Shown: in pieces, positions 20,873-30,715 of the stretch
Numbering within the stretch: the stretch's first letter is position 1
Layout: each line of letters starts with the position of its first letter
Assembly: GCA_022606425.2 (NCBI GenBank)
Contig: JAHDVF020001374.1
Location: 471,786 to 535,785, forward strand
Direction: 5' to 3'
DNA from: Lepidostoma basale
Lineage: Eukaryota > Arthropoda > Insecta > Trichoptera > Lepidostomatidae
Length of the DNA: 64,000 nt
Position numbers and translations under genes: made by a program
The notes under the pieces: generated by a model
Told to the model about the DNA's origin: nothing
What the model saw: the letters and a program-made list of their open reading frames with translations, nothing else
Databases searched by the model: none

Positions 20873-20913
20873 ACCTGATGATGCCAACATTGGTTAGCGA
20901 AACAGCTGTCGCG
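20873..20913 (+). ncRNA. Hammerhead-like motif, P4 right arm
   Basis: CTGATGA at 20875-20881, T, stem GCCAAC.../GTTAGC with one mismatch, GAAAC, AGCT, GTC at 20908-20910. It is the inverted partner of the motif at 20753-20793. Confidence 0.5.
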
Positions 20914-21074
20914 ACACTCTCAGTGAATAAAAAGAAGTTTTAAATTTTAACACAGTAATAATGGTATTCGGCCAAAACAATGGACTATTTAAACAATTGT
21001 GACACTCTTTTATTACTATGGAAGTTATAGTAAACAACAACGGATATTTTTCAGCTATCCCCGAAATCTTTAAG

Positions 21075-21300
21075 GTAAAGATGTATTGAGATGGGGCAAA
21101 CAACGCAGAAGATACTGGAATGCGCACGTGCAGAGGATGGATCCCACCAGAATCCCACACGCTGTGGCACATCAGATTCCTGCCGGTTACCGTCCATCCG
21201 GAAGACCATCAAAGAGATGGAGGGATAGCTGGGAGTCGACCTCCCAAGAGGGGCCAGCTTGATTACAGGAACAGACCGAAGGTCTAAAAGGAGAAGAATA
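21075..21300 (+). pseudogene. RTE-b 3' fragment nested in hAT
   Basis: Encodes VLRWGKQRRRYWNAHVQRMD-like residues, PAGYRPSGRPSKRWRDSWES and an end of AGNRPKV. It matches the tail of RTE-b (GRPPKRWRDSW at 51.96 kb). It ends in an A/AAG-rich stretch. Confidence 0.75.
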
Positions 21301-21854
21301 AAATTTTCGTTGTCGACCATTTTTTTTGCTCATTCGTGAAAATCGGATCACGGAGGAGCAAAAAATAAAGGTTGACAACGAATTCCAAATTTTTTATATT
21401 GGCTTAATTTTGCTCTGTGTCAGCTTTAATAACAAATGTTACAGTCATGGGTGAATTTGTAAAAAAAAACAATATTACAAAAGTAGGGGGTCTGCACAAA
21501 ATACTAGAAATTAGAAAGGGGTCTACGGGCGAGAAAGTTTGGGAACCACTGGCCTAGACAAACTTAATAAAATGAAAATTGTTTTCATAATAATATTAGG
21601 ATATTGATAGAACTCTCTAAACACGTCTCGTTGGATCATAATCTTTTAGATGAAATCTCTTAGATTATTTCACGTATTTATTATAATACATTAAAACTTA
21701 ACATATTTTACACAAAATAAAGAATTAAATAATTCATATTTTTTTTTAATGTTTTTTTATCATGTTTAGCTGTTTTGTAAGCGTTAATAACACTTAATGA
21801 TATATATTTACTTTTTTATTAATGAATGAACTGAGTAGTTGATTCGTATGATTA

Positions 21855-22092
21855 ATGGTATTTTTAGCATACAACAGGTCGTTTAAACCCAATTACTCTA
21901 TAACATTTATTTTAGCTACAATATTGATTCTCACTACATGTGATAGGGAGCTAATCTATGTCAATTTTAACGTGAATTCTACACTAGACCAAACACAGTG
22001 TGAGAATCACACTGTCATCGCCGGTAATTGAACCTGGGAACCTCGGTGTAGGAGTCATAGCTCTTGCCAACCTGTCACGAAGGCCGTCAATT
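21855..22092 (-). mobile_element. SINE-D, tRNA-derived
   Basis: Reverse strand: degenerate A box (gccttcgtgacaggttgg), B box region (ggttcaattaccggcg), then tttggtctagtgtagaatt, cacgt..., and a 3' part with tgacat..atagattagctccc and acaggtcgttt. Same layout as the better copy at 28939. Pol III promoter boxes are decayed. Confidence 0.75.
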
Positions 22093-22094
22093 GA

Positions 22095-23150
22095 AAAACC
22101 AGTAAAAAACAATATTATTTAAAAATGAAAAAAGCGTGAAATAAATACTTTCAATTAACCATTTAGTAATTAGAATAAATCGTTAATTATGGTATTTTTT
22201 ATGATTCAAATTATTGAGAGACGAGTAAAACCCGTAAAACAAATCACAATTTAAACTGTATTTAATAAGCTTAAATAATTCATTGAAATAAAGGTAATGG
22301 AAGCCTTTGGAATGAAACTGAAATATTTTTTGAAAATAATAACCGTTATTTTATAGGGGCGATTTATCATTATTTCTGCTAAATAAGTAAAATTAACTTG
22401 GGTACTAGTTATTTCAGTAAATTAAGTTATTTAAAACAGTTAAATTTGATGAGTCAGATTCCTCTGCAAAGTATAAAAGTTCTACGTTTTATTTCAATTG
22501 TTCTGAAAATTATTTGATCAGTTTCATTGAAATATAATATCGCATTTAAAGGGTCTTTTTTGCATTCTATGATCTACATTGCAAAACAATAACAATGGCA
22601 AATATGTGATTAAAAACTATTTGTCTATAATGAGTAATACTTTATTTGTTGAAAATGAATGTCTCAATTAAGTATGAATGAATAATTTAATACACAAATG
22701 TTTGCAAAGAATATCAGTGAAAAGCTATTACGAATTTTTTTGTTATTATTCCTGCGTTTTTTCCAGGATTCCGAGGACATTTATTTTATCTAGATCTAAA
22801 AAAAATAACAGCGTTAGTAAATTGGCTGTAATTTAGTCACTTTTGATTTATATTTAAATGATTTATCAAGGAATAAATTAAAAATAAATTAATTTAATCA
22901 CTTTAATGAAAGAACAAAATCAAAGAAAGGTGTTTCTAAAAATACATCTAAAGGACTTTTTTCAATACGATAAAATGTCAAGAGTATTTTATTATCAGTT
23001 AACCAGGCTTTTAATTTTTAATTTGGGATTGTTTTCTTTTTTTGGTTGTACTTGGATACTTAAGAAACTGGTCCCAACTATTTAGAAGACAAATTAGTGT
23101 AATCGAACCTACTATCTACACATATATTATTTTACAAGTTTATTCATTCA
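22095..23150. other. Unrecognised AT-rich stretch
   Basis: About 1 kb of very A+T-rich DNA with no repeat family, ORF or hairpin I can support. Confidence 0.4.
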
Positions 23151-23159
23151 TTGATGATT

Positions 23160-23760
23160 GATTTGATGACCAAAGAAAACGTCTATTTTTTAAGAGTTTC
23201 ATTATGTTATATGGGAATGATATTTTTCGCCTTAATAAAGCATTATATTTTGTTCAATATTTAAGATCTATTGGCCCCAAACAGTGTCAAATGCCGTTCT
23301 CTGGACCATGGTAGGCGAAAAGTCAATAAGAGAACAAGTTGCTAGACGCAAATGGCTGTGAATCGGTCACACCCTGAGATGGAAACCAGCTTGTATTCTT
23401 TAGGGCGCACTAGACTGGTCACTTGGCACTAGCCACTTGGAGAAAAGCCCTGCAGGACGAGCTCAAAGCAGCAAGCCTCGCTTGGGATGATGTTAGGCAT
23501 CAGGGATGTGATAAAGTATGGGGGGGGGGGGAACGCTCCTTGAGGCCCTATGCACCACAGAGGTGTGACAGGACCAGAAGAAGAAGAAGAATAAGGCATT
23601 ATCAAATGTCACATGTAAAATGTGAAATGGCTATTTGATAATAGCTTAACATGGCGAAACGCGTCATTCCTATAAAATATTAAAAAAACTTCTTGAAAAG
23701 AAACGTTTTCATTCGTATTAATTATATAGTTTGGAGTTTTACATTATTGTTAAAAAAATA
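23160..23760. mobile_element. P1 fold-back interrupted by RTE-d
   Basis: The left arm part (gttatatgggaatgatattt, ttcgcctta) is at about 23205-23246. The right part resumes at 23590 (aaggcattatcaaatgtcac ... gcgaaacgcgtcattccta, gaaacgttttcattcgtatt, ggagttttacattattgtt). The RTE-d copy at 23247-23589 lies between, flanked by aataaagcattat and aataaggcattat. Confidence 0.75.
23247..23589 (+). pseudogene. RTE-d copy with target duplication
   Basis: A 343-bp 5'-truncated copy: TVSNAVLWTMVGEKSIREQV, then frameshifted LATWRKALQDELKAASLAWD and DVRHQGCDKV, a G-run insertion at about 23520, and an end of AAG repeats. It is flanked by a 13-bp direct repeat, aataaRgcattat (23234-23246 and 23590-23602, one mismatch), which is also part of the P1 target. 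Confidence 0.8.
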
Positions 23761-23769
23761 ATAAGCTTC

Positions 23770-24130
23770 TTGATTTGGCTTCTTCTTTGTCGTATCAAAG
23801 GCAACTCTGTCAAATAACGACGGCTCTGATGTCTGGCATCTGAACCGCAACCCTGAATCAGATTCTCTTCCGTGCATGTCACATATCAAAAAGTATTCTC
23901 ATGAATTACTCCTTGCCATAGATATAGAGATTCGTAACACCCGATATTCCATCTTGCCATGTTGTCCCTGGATCAACCAATGTGTCGAAAACGGATTAAT
24001 TTTGCTAAGTTGGGCGAATGGCACTATTGGAACCAAGAGGCGGAGAATCGAGAAGCTAATCATCATAAATGAGGCTCAAAATCTTCAAGGGTTTATCCGC
24101 CTTGCGAAGTATAATATGTGAGTAATTTCA
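23770..24130. other. Unrecognised, moderately G+C-rich stretch
   Basis: Contains an open stretch at 23876-24121 (begins MSHIKKYSHELLLAIDIEI) and decayed open frames on the other strand (LVDPGTTWQDGISGVTN). I do not recognise either. The composition suggests former coding or retroelement sequence, but no motif supports a call. Confidence 0.3.
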
Positions 24131-24139
24131 TTGCTTGCA

Positions 24140-24456
24140 ATGAATTATATTGAATAAGTAAACACAAAAGTCCGGATCGTCCAGCTGACAATATGTGCCC
24201 CATCTAAAAGAACATTATGTGTTATATTATTTTTCTTTTATTATTTTATTTTATTTCATTGTATTTTGTATTATTGTTTTTAGATTTATTTTGTGGGTGT
24301 TGGACGATTGAAGTGCACGCGGGAGATGCCTTTTGGTGGCGATGAGGCTCGCAAACCATCACATCGCTTGAATGCCGCATCGGTTAAAGTCTGGCAGTCC
24401 ATTATTTCTGTCTACCCTTTCGGAGAGACGGTGTGATGGTTAGTTAGTTAGTTAGT
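24140..24456 (+). mobile_element. SINE-T copy
   Basis: 3' half of SINE-T: tattttgtattattgttttt, agatttattttgtgggtg, ttggacgattgaagtgcacg, a deletion in the GC-rich module, then cagtccattatttctgtc, decayed hairpin (ccctttcggag), agacggtgtgatgg and (TTAG)n. It is tail-to-tail with the next copy. Confidence 0.75.
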
Positions 24457-24608
24457 ACTAACTAACTAACTAACCAACACGCCGTTTCTCTGAAAGGGTA
24501 GGCAGAAAGAATGGACTGTCACACTTTTACTGATGCGGCACTCCATCCTTTTCTTTTCGCCCCGCGGGAGACGCGGTGTGATGGGTTGCGAACCTCAATA
24601 GTTAGTTA
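24457..24608 (-). mobile_element. SINE-T copy, tail-to-tail with the previous
   Basis: Minus-strand SINE-T 3' part: TAAC repeats on plus, hairpin tttctctgaaaggg, then actgatgcggcactccat, ccccgcgggagacgcgg, gggttgcgaacctca. It is truncated at about 24598-24608, beside a second short TTAG run. Confidence 0.75.
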
Positions 24609-24889
24609 GTAAATACTATAATTTCTGGCTCTATTAAAGAGTATATAATAGTATATATTAAGTTCGTTATATACAAACACTTTAAACAAAAGTGTATAAA
24701 CTTTTGTTCATTTTTAAATGTGTAAACATCCCATATATATTTTCGGTTAATTCAATAGGTTCGGTAATATTGGATAAAATTGGAAAAAAGTAGTTAAAGA
24801 AATATAGATACATACCAAATGTATGTGTAAACATTTGAAATATTTTTGGGATCCCACATGGGTCTTTAAATGTAGTTTCCCATTGCTTT

Positions 24890-25085
24890 CCACATTTTTG
24901 TATTCATAAGGTGGTTTGAACACAATTACTATATACCTACAATGTTGAAGCTATTAATTATCACAAAAGGTAGCTGTCTATCGCCATTTTTATTGTCACG
25001 TGAATTCTAACAGACCAAAAAAAGTGTGATTTATATTTCATACTGCCATCATCGAGAATCGAACCATAACTGATGCCACTCTGCA
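24890..25085 (-). mobile_element. SINE-D, degraded
   Basis: Reverse strand retains ggttcgattctcgatgatgg (B box zone), ttttttggtctgttagaatt, cacgtgacaat and atggcgatagac, and the distal tgggtttaaacc-like part is decayed. The A-box half is missing. Confidence 0.65.
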
Positions 25086-25189
25086 ACGATACCGTAAATC
25101 AATTAATGCACAATGAAATTTATCACATTCCTTTTACTTTAGAAGCTCTTTGGGGATACTATTTTAATTATTATATATTGAGATCGGAT

Positions 25190-25430
25190 AGGAACACAGC
25201 TAAGAGTTGTATTTTTCGGAACAAACAAAGGTTTTTTCTAAAGAAGCTTTCAATAACTCTGTTCGTTTGTTACGTTTCAAGGCATGGCTTAAAGCCAACT
25301 TAATCTGTTTGGATCTCCCCAAGGTCTATGTCATTTTCACGTTCGGGCGCGAAACGAAAAGCGCACATTCAGTGAAAAATTTACCATGAACGCCCTCCGA
25401 GAAATAACAGGACACATTTCTAATTAAATT
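25190..25430. other. Unrecognised, slightly G+C-rich stretch
   Basis: Two overlapping short open frames (begin MPLCNDTVNQ and MYFSEQTKVF) with no recognisable motif. It may be unique sequence. Confidence 0.25.
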
Positions 25431-25599
25431 TATAAGCCCTATATATACGAATTAACTTTAAATTAGTTTTCTGATCTTTCTAAAAAAAAAATGTACATTA
25501 TTTATTTTATCTTAAAAAAAATGTAATATTCCGTATAATATCGTTGAACACGTAAATTTTCTAGAAATTTTGGTATGTTTTATGAATCAAGATTATTCG

Positions 25600-25878
25600 C
25601 CTTTCAAACATATTTATGTTATTTGGTAATGCTTATTTGCCTTAGAATGGGAAGAATCAGTGAAGACAGAATGTTGAAGAAGGTTAGAAATAAAGGGAGG
25701 CCGAGGAAAACTAGGCACGATCAAATCAATCAAAGATTAAATGTCGGTCACGTGGGAAGTCGGAGAAATGAATGGAAAAGAATCCTAGATAAATGTCAGG
25801 AAAGAAATGTGTGGCGATCCATTATTTGTGCCTACCCCTCCAGGGAGACGGCGCAATGGTTATTTAGTAAGTAAGTTA
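25600..25878 (+). pseudogene. RTE-a 3' fragment with deletion
   Basis: Encodes RMGRISEDRMLKKVRNKGRP, RKTRHDQINQRLNVGHVGSR, RNEWKRILDKCQERNVWRSI, ICAYPSRETAQW. Compared with the family, the stretch RACMTRCMNVEEAREV is shortened to a few codons. The hairpin is ccctccaggg and the stop is lost so the frame reads into the tail (ggttatttagtaagtaag). Confidence 0.8.
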
Positions 25879-25884
25879 TTATGT

Positions 25885-26245
25885 GCCGAGAAACTACGAG
25901 TGACCCAAAGAGCCATGACAAGAGCCATGTTAGGAATAAGCCTAAGAGACAGAGTCAGAAACGATACGGTGAGATAAAAAACAAAGTTCACTGATATCAT
26001 CCACCGAGTAGCGACTCTAAAATGGCGATGGGCAGGTCAAAGTGAACAAGAAGTGACTGACTTGGAGACCGTGGATGGCGAAAAGAAGTGCAGGGCGACC
26101 GTAACTACGGTGGAAGGATGATCTAAACAGACACGTCGGAATAACCTAGATGCAGTCTGCACAAGACAGAATGACATAGAAGCAAATGGAGGAGGCCTTT
26201 GTCCAGGAGTGGACGGGAATAGGCTGAAGAAGAAGTTAGAATTAG
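25885..26245 (+). pseudogene. RTE-c fragment
   Basis: Plus-strand remains of QRAMTRAMLGISLRDRVRND, TDIIHRVATLKWRWAGQ, RPWMAKRSAGRP, RWKDDLNRHVG, QDRMT...EAFVQEWTGIG, then an AAG-rich end. The frame is broken at several points. It is the same family as 42015-42280 (minus) and 43180-43835 (plus). Confidence 0.75.
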
Positions 26246-26379
26246 CATGATAAAATGTCCAAATACGAGTAATCTAAAAAGGCGAAATTTTTCACTAACG
26301 TAAAATATAATCTTCTCGAAACAATAATAAAAAAAAGAAATTTCGTAAATACGCAACCTTGAAGCCAAATTTTAAGAAA

Positions 26380-26680
26380 ATAAATCATTCAATAGATCTT
26401 TCCCTGTTGGGCTCTAGTGCCTCTATTTTATTTAAGGTGTCGGGGAGGGTAAAAATAATATAGCATCATCGCCACTTGACGCGGCGCAGGTGCTTGCCTT
26501 TCCAAACCAAACCGAGTTCCTACAAGATGAATAGATAGTCCAAATGAGTCGTTATTCGGAAAAGCAAAATACATCCCACTAGGAGAAATTGCCTCACTCA
26601 AAGTGTGGTTATAGAGAAGTTATTTTAGTAACTGAATCTGAAGGAATGTCGAAATAGTCTACTGCTATTTGTCGACTTAC
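26380..26680. other. Unrecognised stretch
   Basis: Mixed composition (aaggtgtcggggagggta; acgcggcgcaggtgcttg) with no ORF or repeat match. The origin is unknown. Confidence 0.3.
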
Positions 26681-26744
26681 CACCGCGATCGTTTATGAGT
26701 ACAATATAATATATACAAGTCAATTATGGTGTTATGCATCTCTC

Positions 26745-27020
26745 TCTCTGGTTTAAATTCTGGGATTGATTTGCAGCGATTTTCTCTATTCTTCTCATTC
26801 ATTCTTCCTTGTCTTGTGCGGCTCTTTTGAAATCTGCATATGATGAGCAGCGCACGTCCACCAACAGGTTCTCCAGATACTCTCGGCGTGGGCGTCCCCT
26901 TGAGTTTGTTCCCTCGGTCATACCCTCCATTATGGCATGCAAGAGGCCTTTTTGTCGTATTACAGGGCCGATCCATCTTGTTATGCATATAATTTTTAAA
27001 TTGATCACTGTATTTTTTTA
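26745..27020 (-). pseudogene. RTE-i ORF tail
   Basis: The minus strand reads TRWIGPVIRQKGLLHAIMEG, MTEGTNSRGRPRREYLENLL, VDVRCSSYADFKRAAQDKEE, then RRIEKIAANQSQNLN in frame shift. The order RWIGHVIR..G..EG.EG...GRPR.EY..Q is typical of another RTE-like family tail. It is a single copy in the window. Confidence 0.7.
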
Positions 27021-27059
27021 ACATCAAAACGGTGATATTTATCTAGATCGTTTGTTTCT

Positions 27060-27500
27060 TCTTCTTCTCGTATATTTCTTGACATGGGCGAATCTTTATC
27101 TAGCAATCCCTTTATGTCCTCCACTTCACACTTTAAAGACTATAGTCTCTATTTTTTTCTGTAATATCTTCAAGATCTTTCTCATTATTAAATTCTTTAA
27201 AAGTATTTGCTGAACTCTTGACACAATTTTTCCAGATAACATTATGCACCTCTTTGTCACAGCCTCAACTTACGAGTGTGTCGACAAAATGGAACACTAG
27301 CACCACTTTCATGGATTGGATTGTGGTCGTAAAGTCTAACAGTCGTGAGTCGCATAGGATGTAATATTCTGTTGATTTACCTACTCCTCTAATATCTTTC
27401 TTCATTTCAACCAGAAGGTAACATTTATATTTCAACCAGAAGAAACTCAGTCGAAATATAATTTACAGCTCTCCTTTCATCCACCTGTTATGTGGTCCGG
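27060..27500 (-). other. Possible decayed coding sequence, unrecognised
   Basis: The minus strand keeps a broken open frame with residues such as ILCDSRLLDFTTTIQSMKVV, LVFHFVDTLVS, then GCDKEVHNVIWKNCVKSSAN, TFKEFNNEKDLEDI. It has stops and shifts. I do not recognise it; a decayed retroelement or pseudogene is possible. Confidence 0.3.
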
Positions 27501-28015
27501 TCTCCATCAATCTCGATTCTAAATGTATGTTACCTTACGTAAACACGTTAAATAATTGTGGGTTATAAAAAAACAGGTCAAAATTAGATATAAGAGAGCG
27601 CAAATACTGCAAGTTTTCTATCGGATAATCTGAATTTATAATGTAACGAACTTAGAATAAAAGTATTGAAGTTCTCAGTGCTAATATGTCTCAATTGCGT
27701 GAAATTCAAACTTAAAGAAAGTGTTATTTAATAGTTTGGCTATGTTTGAACTATCACAACAAAGTGCTACATTGAAATCTTATCAAGAAGATGATGGAAT
27801 ATTTCCGTTAAGTTATTAATTAAGTTCCTTTCGAAATTTTACACATTTTTATTTTCTTTAAAAATTTACAACTTGATATTCATCTATTATCTATTCACCA
27901 CTATTAAATATAACCTTCTCCCATCTATTGGTAACTTATGAATCACCTCCTGGTGAACCAGTCTGTCTATGTCAGTTATTGAAAAACGTCGTTTTATTTA
28001 ATTATTATTTAAAAT
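27500..28015. other. Unrecognised AT-rich stretch
   Basis: No gene, hairpin or repeat signal that I can support. Confidence 0.35.
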
Positions 28016-28017
28016 GA

Positions 28018-28110
28018 ACTTCAATCAAGAATTGATTGTATCTCAATAGAGACGAAGATGTAAATTGTTTTTTGGAAATAGAATATGGTGGTCGAGGCGT
28101 GTTTCTTCTT
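28018..28110 (+). repeat. Repeat family R
   Basis: Contains gattgtatctcaatagagac, gaagatgtaaattgtttttt and aatatggtggtcgaggcgtg. A short piece. Next to it is a run of partial ATGATAT repeats (28115-28180). Confidence 0.65.
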
Positions 28111-28254
28111 TATTATCAAATGATATCGGAATTATCAAATGATATCTAAAATGAGCATGATCAAATGATATCTGATATATAATATTATACACAGCAAATG
28201 ATGTTAAATAAAATGGATGTTTAATCAATATACATTGATCATTAAATGATGTTT

Positions 28255-28785
28255 TATTCTTAATAATACAGCACGAGCCAACTCTGTTCTTAGATTTTTA
28301 TTTTATGTAGTCTGTGAGAATCTTCGTGATGTATTATTCAAGTGAAATACTTAATTTAATCAATATCCATCTAATATGTAGAGAGGAGTTGAAGGCGAAA
28401 ACATAACACGAGTATTATGGATACGGATATAAAATATATTTTCTGCTTTTATTGGAAAGTTCTTCGTAAGTCACACGTTAACAGCCCTGTTGTAATATAT
28501 GGCCAACTCCGGCATTACTTTTATATAACCTAGAGCAACTTTGGAAGCCAAGACAGATGGCTTGTTAAAATGTTCATCTAGCAGCATACATTGTTCATAG
28601 ATTGCAATCTCCTTTCGATGTGGGGATTTAAATTTAGATTGAGGGCAGCCATTTTCAAGTTTTTTTAACTATCTACATATGAATCTAAATTATGGAACAA
28701 ATAGATGCAGGAAGATTGATTAATTGTAAATATATAAGAAGTATGAATAGAAAATAAGGAGGAGATGGAGGAAATGTGATAAATT
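28255..28785. other. Unrecognised stretch
   Basis: No feature seen apart from short A/T runs. Confidence 0.35.
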
Positions 28786-28789
28786 TTTT

Positions 28790-29215
28790 CAACTGCTCAA
28801 AAGCTAATTAACACGAATGAAAACATTTGTTTTCTAGAAGTATCGCCTCTCTAAGGCATTATTATTGATTCACCCAAAAATATAATGAAACTTCTAGAAA
28901 ATATACGTTTTTATTTGTATGAATTATTTAATAATGACTACCTTCGTGGCCGAGTGGTAAGAGCTCTGAATTCCAAACCGAAGGTCCCGGGTTTGATTCC
29001 CGGCACAAACACTACACTGTCTTTGGTCTGGTGTAGAATTCACGTGACAATAAAATGGCAATAGATTGGCTACCTATCACATGTCACGAGAATCAATATA
29101 ATAGCTAAAAAATAAATTGTATATAGTAATTGGGTTTAAACGACCTGTTGTATACATAAAAAATTAAAATAAATGGAGTTTTACATAATTGTTCAAGAAT
29201 TAATAAATAATACCT
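28790..29215. mobile_element. P1 fold-back interrupted by SINE-D
   Basis: Left arm aacacgaatgaaaacatttg, ttttctagaagt, degraded centre (cgcctctctaaggcattatt), right arm aaacttctagaaaatatacg to gaattatttaata. After the SINE-D insertion (28939-29165) the P1 end resumes with ggagttttacataattgttc, aagaa. A short aataa(a)tg repeat flanks the SINE. Confidence 0.7.
28939..29165 (+). mobile_element. SINE-D, best copy, tRNA-derived
   Basis: The 5' part looks like a tRNA gene: A box tggccgagtggt (28948-28959) and B box gggtttgattcccgg (28988-29002), with an anticodon-arm-like gctctgaattccaaacc between. After it come ctttggtctggtgtagaatt, cacgtgacaataaaatggc and gatcaca..-type family sequence, ending near gggtttaaacgacctgttg. 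Folding as a functional tRNA is not expected because the acceptor stem is lost. Pol III boxes could still promote transcription. Confidence 0.85.
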
Positions 29216-29299
29216 CAAAACGGTCATAGTTTGAAAAATCTTAATGCATGTTCAATGTGGTACCATTGTATGTTATACCGACATATAAACAATGTCGAT

Positions 29300-29735
29300 T
29301 GCATGGGGATCTAGAGTAATTAGTGTTTATAAAATAGTGACATATGGAATAGAAACGAGAGCTGACACCATCAGAACAAAAAGTTTCCTAAGAATCATAG
29401 AAATTAAGACTCTCCGATCCGTTGCGGGAACGACACTCCGAGACAGAATAAGAAATTCTGAAATAAGAAAGATCTGCGATGTAGAAGATGTTATGCGATG
29501 GGGAAGACTGAGAAAACGCTACTGGAGGAATCATGTGGAAAGAGCATGTTCTGAAAGAGTGATAAATATAGCCGCAAATAAAGTACCAACAGGAAATCGA
29601 TCTGCAGGAAGACCACAAAGATGGCGAGACAGTTGGACTTTTGCAACCCAGGAACAGGCTCCGACAAATAACAGGACACAGTTCAAAATAAAGCAGAAGA
29701 AGAAAATAGTATTTTTTCAAGCGTTATATCGTAAT
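29300..29735 (+). pseudogene. RTE-b ORF fragment, open across ~145 codons
   Basis: Plus strand: VTYGIETRADTIRTKSFLRI, IEIKTLRSVAGTTLRDRIRN, SEIRKICDVEDVMRWGRLRK, RYWRNHVERACSERVINIAA, NKVPTGNRSAGRPQRWRDSW, TFATQEQAP. This is the post-RT C-terminal region of RTE-b, with the GRP..RWRDSW end. It has no RT palm. The frame is intact to the AAG-rich end, so this copy may be younger than its relatives. Confidence 0.8.
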
Positions 29736-29739
29736 TAAT

Positions 29740-30060
29740 TGGAGTGATGAGTAACACCACGTTGAGATATTTATGTTATCAAATGTTAATTGAATCAATA
29801 AATAAAATAGGAATACTCGTACAGAGAGTTATGTAAGAGTAGAATAGTGTAGTTCGCCATAAATATCTGTCTTCCCTCAAAGGTTAAAAAGTAGTTAAAT
29901 GTCCATGAATTTTATCAAAAATATTTAGTTTTTTAACGAAAGTCTGTATGTTAATTGTTCAATGTTCACTTTGTTAAGAAAACGCTGATTTATTTTCTTA
30001 AAAATTAAGAAAAAGTTTCTATATTATTAATATAATATATAATTGTTCAGTTTCTCTCTA
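29740..30060. other. Unrecognised AT-rich stretch
   Basis: No feature seen. Confidence 0.35.
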
Positions 30061-30065
30061 TTTTT

Positions 30066-30230
30066 ATGAAGTAAAACACAGTTCCATTTATTTTCGAGTT
30101 TATTTTTCTCGAAATATTTCGAAAGCTATAAACTGTTAATATCGTTCTCTGATGATGAAGGTGTAAAGCCTTCGAAACATGTCGCTAAAAATAAACTTAA
30201 AAGTGGATAAAATGCTGTGTTTTATGTAAA
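30066..30230. mobile_element. Fold-back element P5
   Basis: Imperfect inverted arms: gtaaaacacagttccattta, ttttcgagtttatttttctcg on the left and gctaaaaataaacttaaaag, tggataaaatgctgtgtttt on the right. The right arm has a clean CTGATGA..GAAAC.GTC motif. The left arm's equivalent is decayed. Confidence 0.7.
30147..30185 (+). ncRNA. Hammerhead-like motif, P5
   Basis: CTGATGA (30149-30155), T, stem GAAGG/CCTTC closed by a 7-base loop, GAAAC, AT, GTC (30181-30183). All core boxes are canonical apart from one extra base before stem II. No convincing helix I with the bases I can see nearby. Confidence 0.5.
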
Positions 30231-30289
30231 AAAAATCATCAGTATATAATTCCTTAGTGTAACGCCTCACTGTTGATCGTGGTTATGAT

Positions 30290-30455
30290 TAATTATAGAG
30301 ATTTTATGGTTATGAGTGCCACACCATAGGTCCCGGGATCGATTCCCGGTGATGGGGATCTCACGCTGTCCTTGGTCTTATAAAATTCACGTGACAATCA
30401 AAATGGCGATAGATTAGCTATCTATCACATGTCATGAGATTGTAAGCAATATTAT
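30290..30455 (+). mobile_element. SINE-D, degraded
   Basis: A-box region mutated. B box gggatcgattcccggtgatg is clear. Then cttggtcttataaaattcac, gtgacaatcaaaatggcgat, ctatcacatgtcatgag. Confidence 0.75.
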
Positions 30456-30559
30456 GTCGTAGAAAAAAAAAGTGACGGTGTAAATTTGTATAAATACATA
30501 AATTGTATATATATATTTGCAATATCTGATATAGTTATGGAATTATATTAATTTTGTAA

Positions 30560-30715
30560 TATTTTCAATAATAATTAATACGAATGAAAACGACAGTTTT
30601 CTCGAAGTTTGATTTAGTTTGATAATGCCTTAGAAGGGCGATACATGTTATTCCCATAGAATATAATAAAACTTCTAGAAAACTGTCGTTTTCATTTGAT
30701 AATTTTCATTAACTT
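30560..30715. mobile_element. P1 fold-back
   Basis: Left arm acgaatgaaaacgacagttt, tctcgaagttt; right arm with tttgataatgccttagaagg, gcgatacatgttattcccat, aaacttctagaaaactgtcg, ttttcattt. Centre shortened so one ribozyme-like block is missing. Confidence 0.7.

Larger units (their letters stand above)
20733..20935. mobile_element. Fold-back element P4 with two hammerhead-like arms
   Basis: Inverted arms start ctttttattcactgagagtg and tcgcgacagctgtttcg, mirrored on the right by cgaaacagctgtcgcgacac and tctcagtgaataaaaag. The spacer holds partial repeats of tttattgt...acctgatg. Flanks aaatttaaaacaca and ttttaaattttaacaca may be a decayed target duplication. It is nested in the hAT element at 20551-21551. 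Confidence 0.8.
20551..21551. mobile_element. hAT-like element, ~1 kb, with nested insertions
   Basis: Termini CACTGGTTCCCAAAG and (reversed) CAGTGGTTCCCAAAC, flanked by the perfect 8-bp duplication gcctagac (20543-20550 and 21552-21559). The element's own DNA includes GGGGTC-rich ends (gcacccccaggggtccc; aaaggggtctacggg). Inside sit a P4 fold-back (about 20690-20945) and an RTE-b fragment (about 21075-21300). No transposase ORF is present. Central TA in the duplication suits the Buster group of hAT. Confidence 0.85.

Noticed and set aside
28939..29020. A functional tRNA gene
   Set aside because: A and B boxes are present but no acceptor stem pairs and the same segment recurs in about eight places joined to a common non-tRNA body, so it is a SINE.
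29388..29720. 110-codon minus-strand open frame
   Set aside because: Shadow of the plus-strand RTE-b frame, which has all the family motifs.
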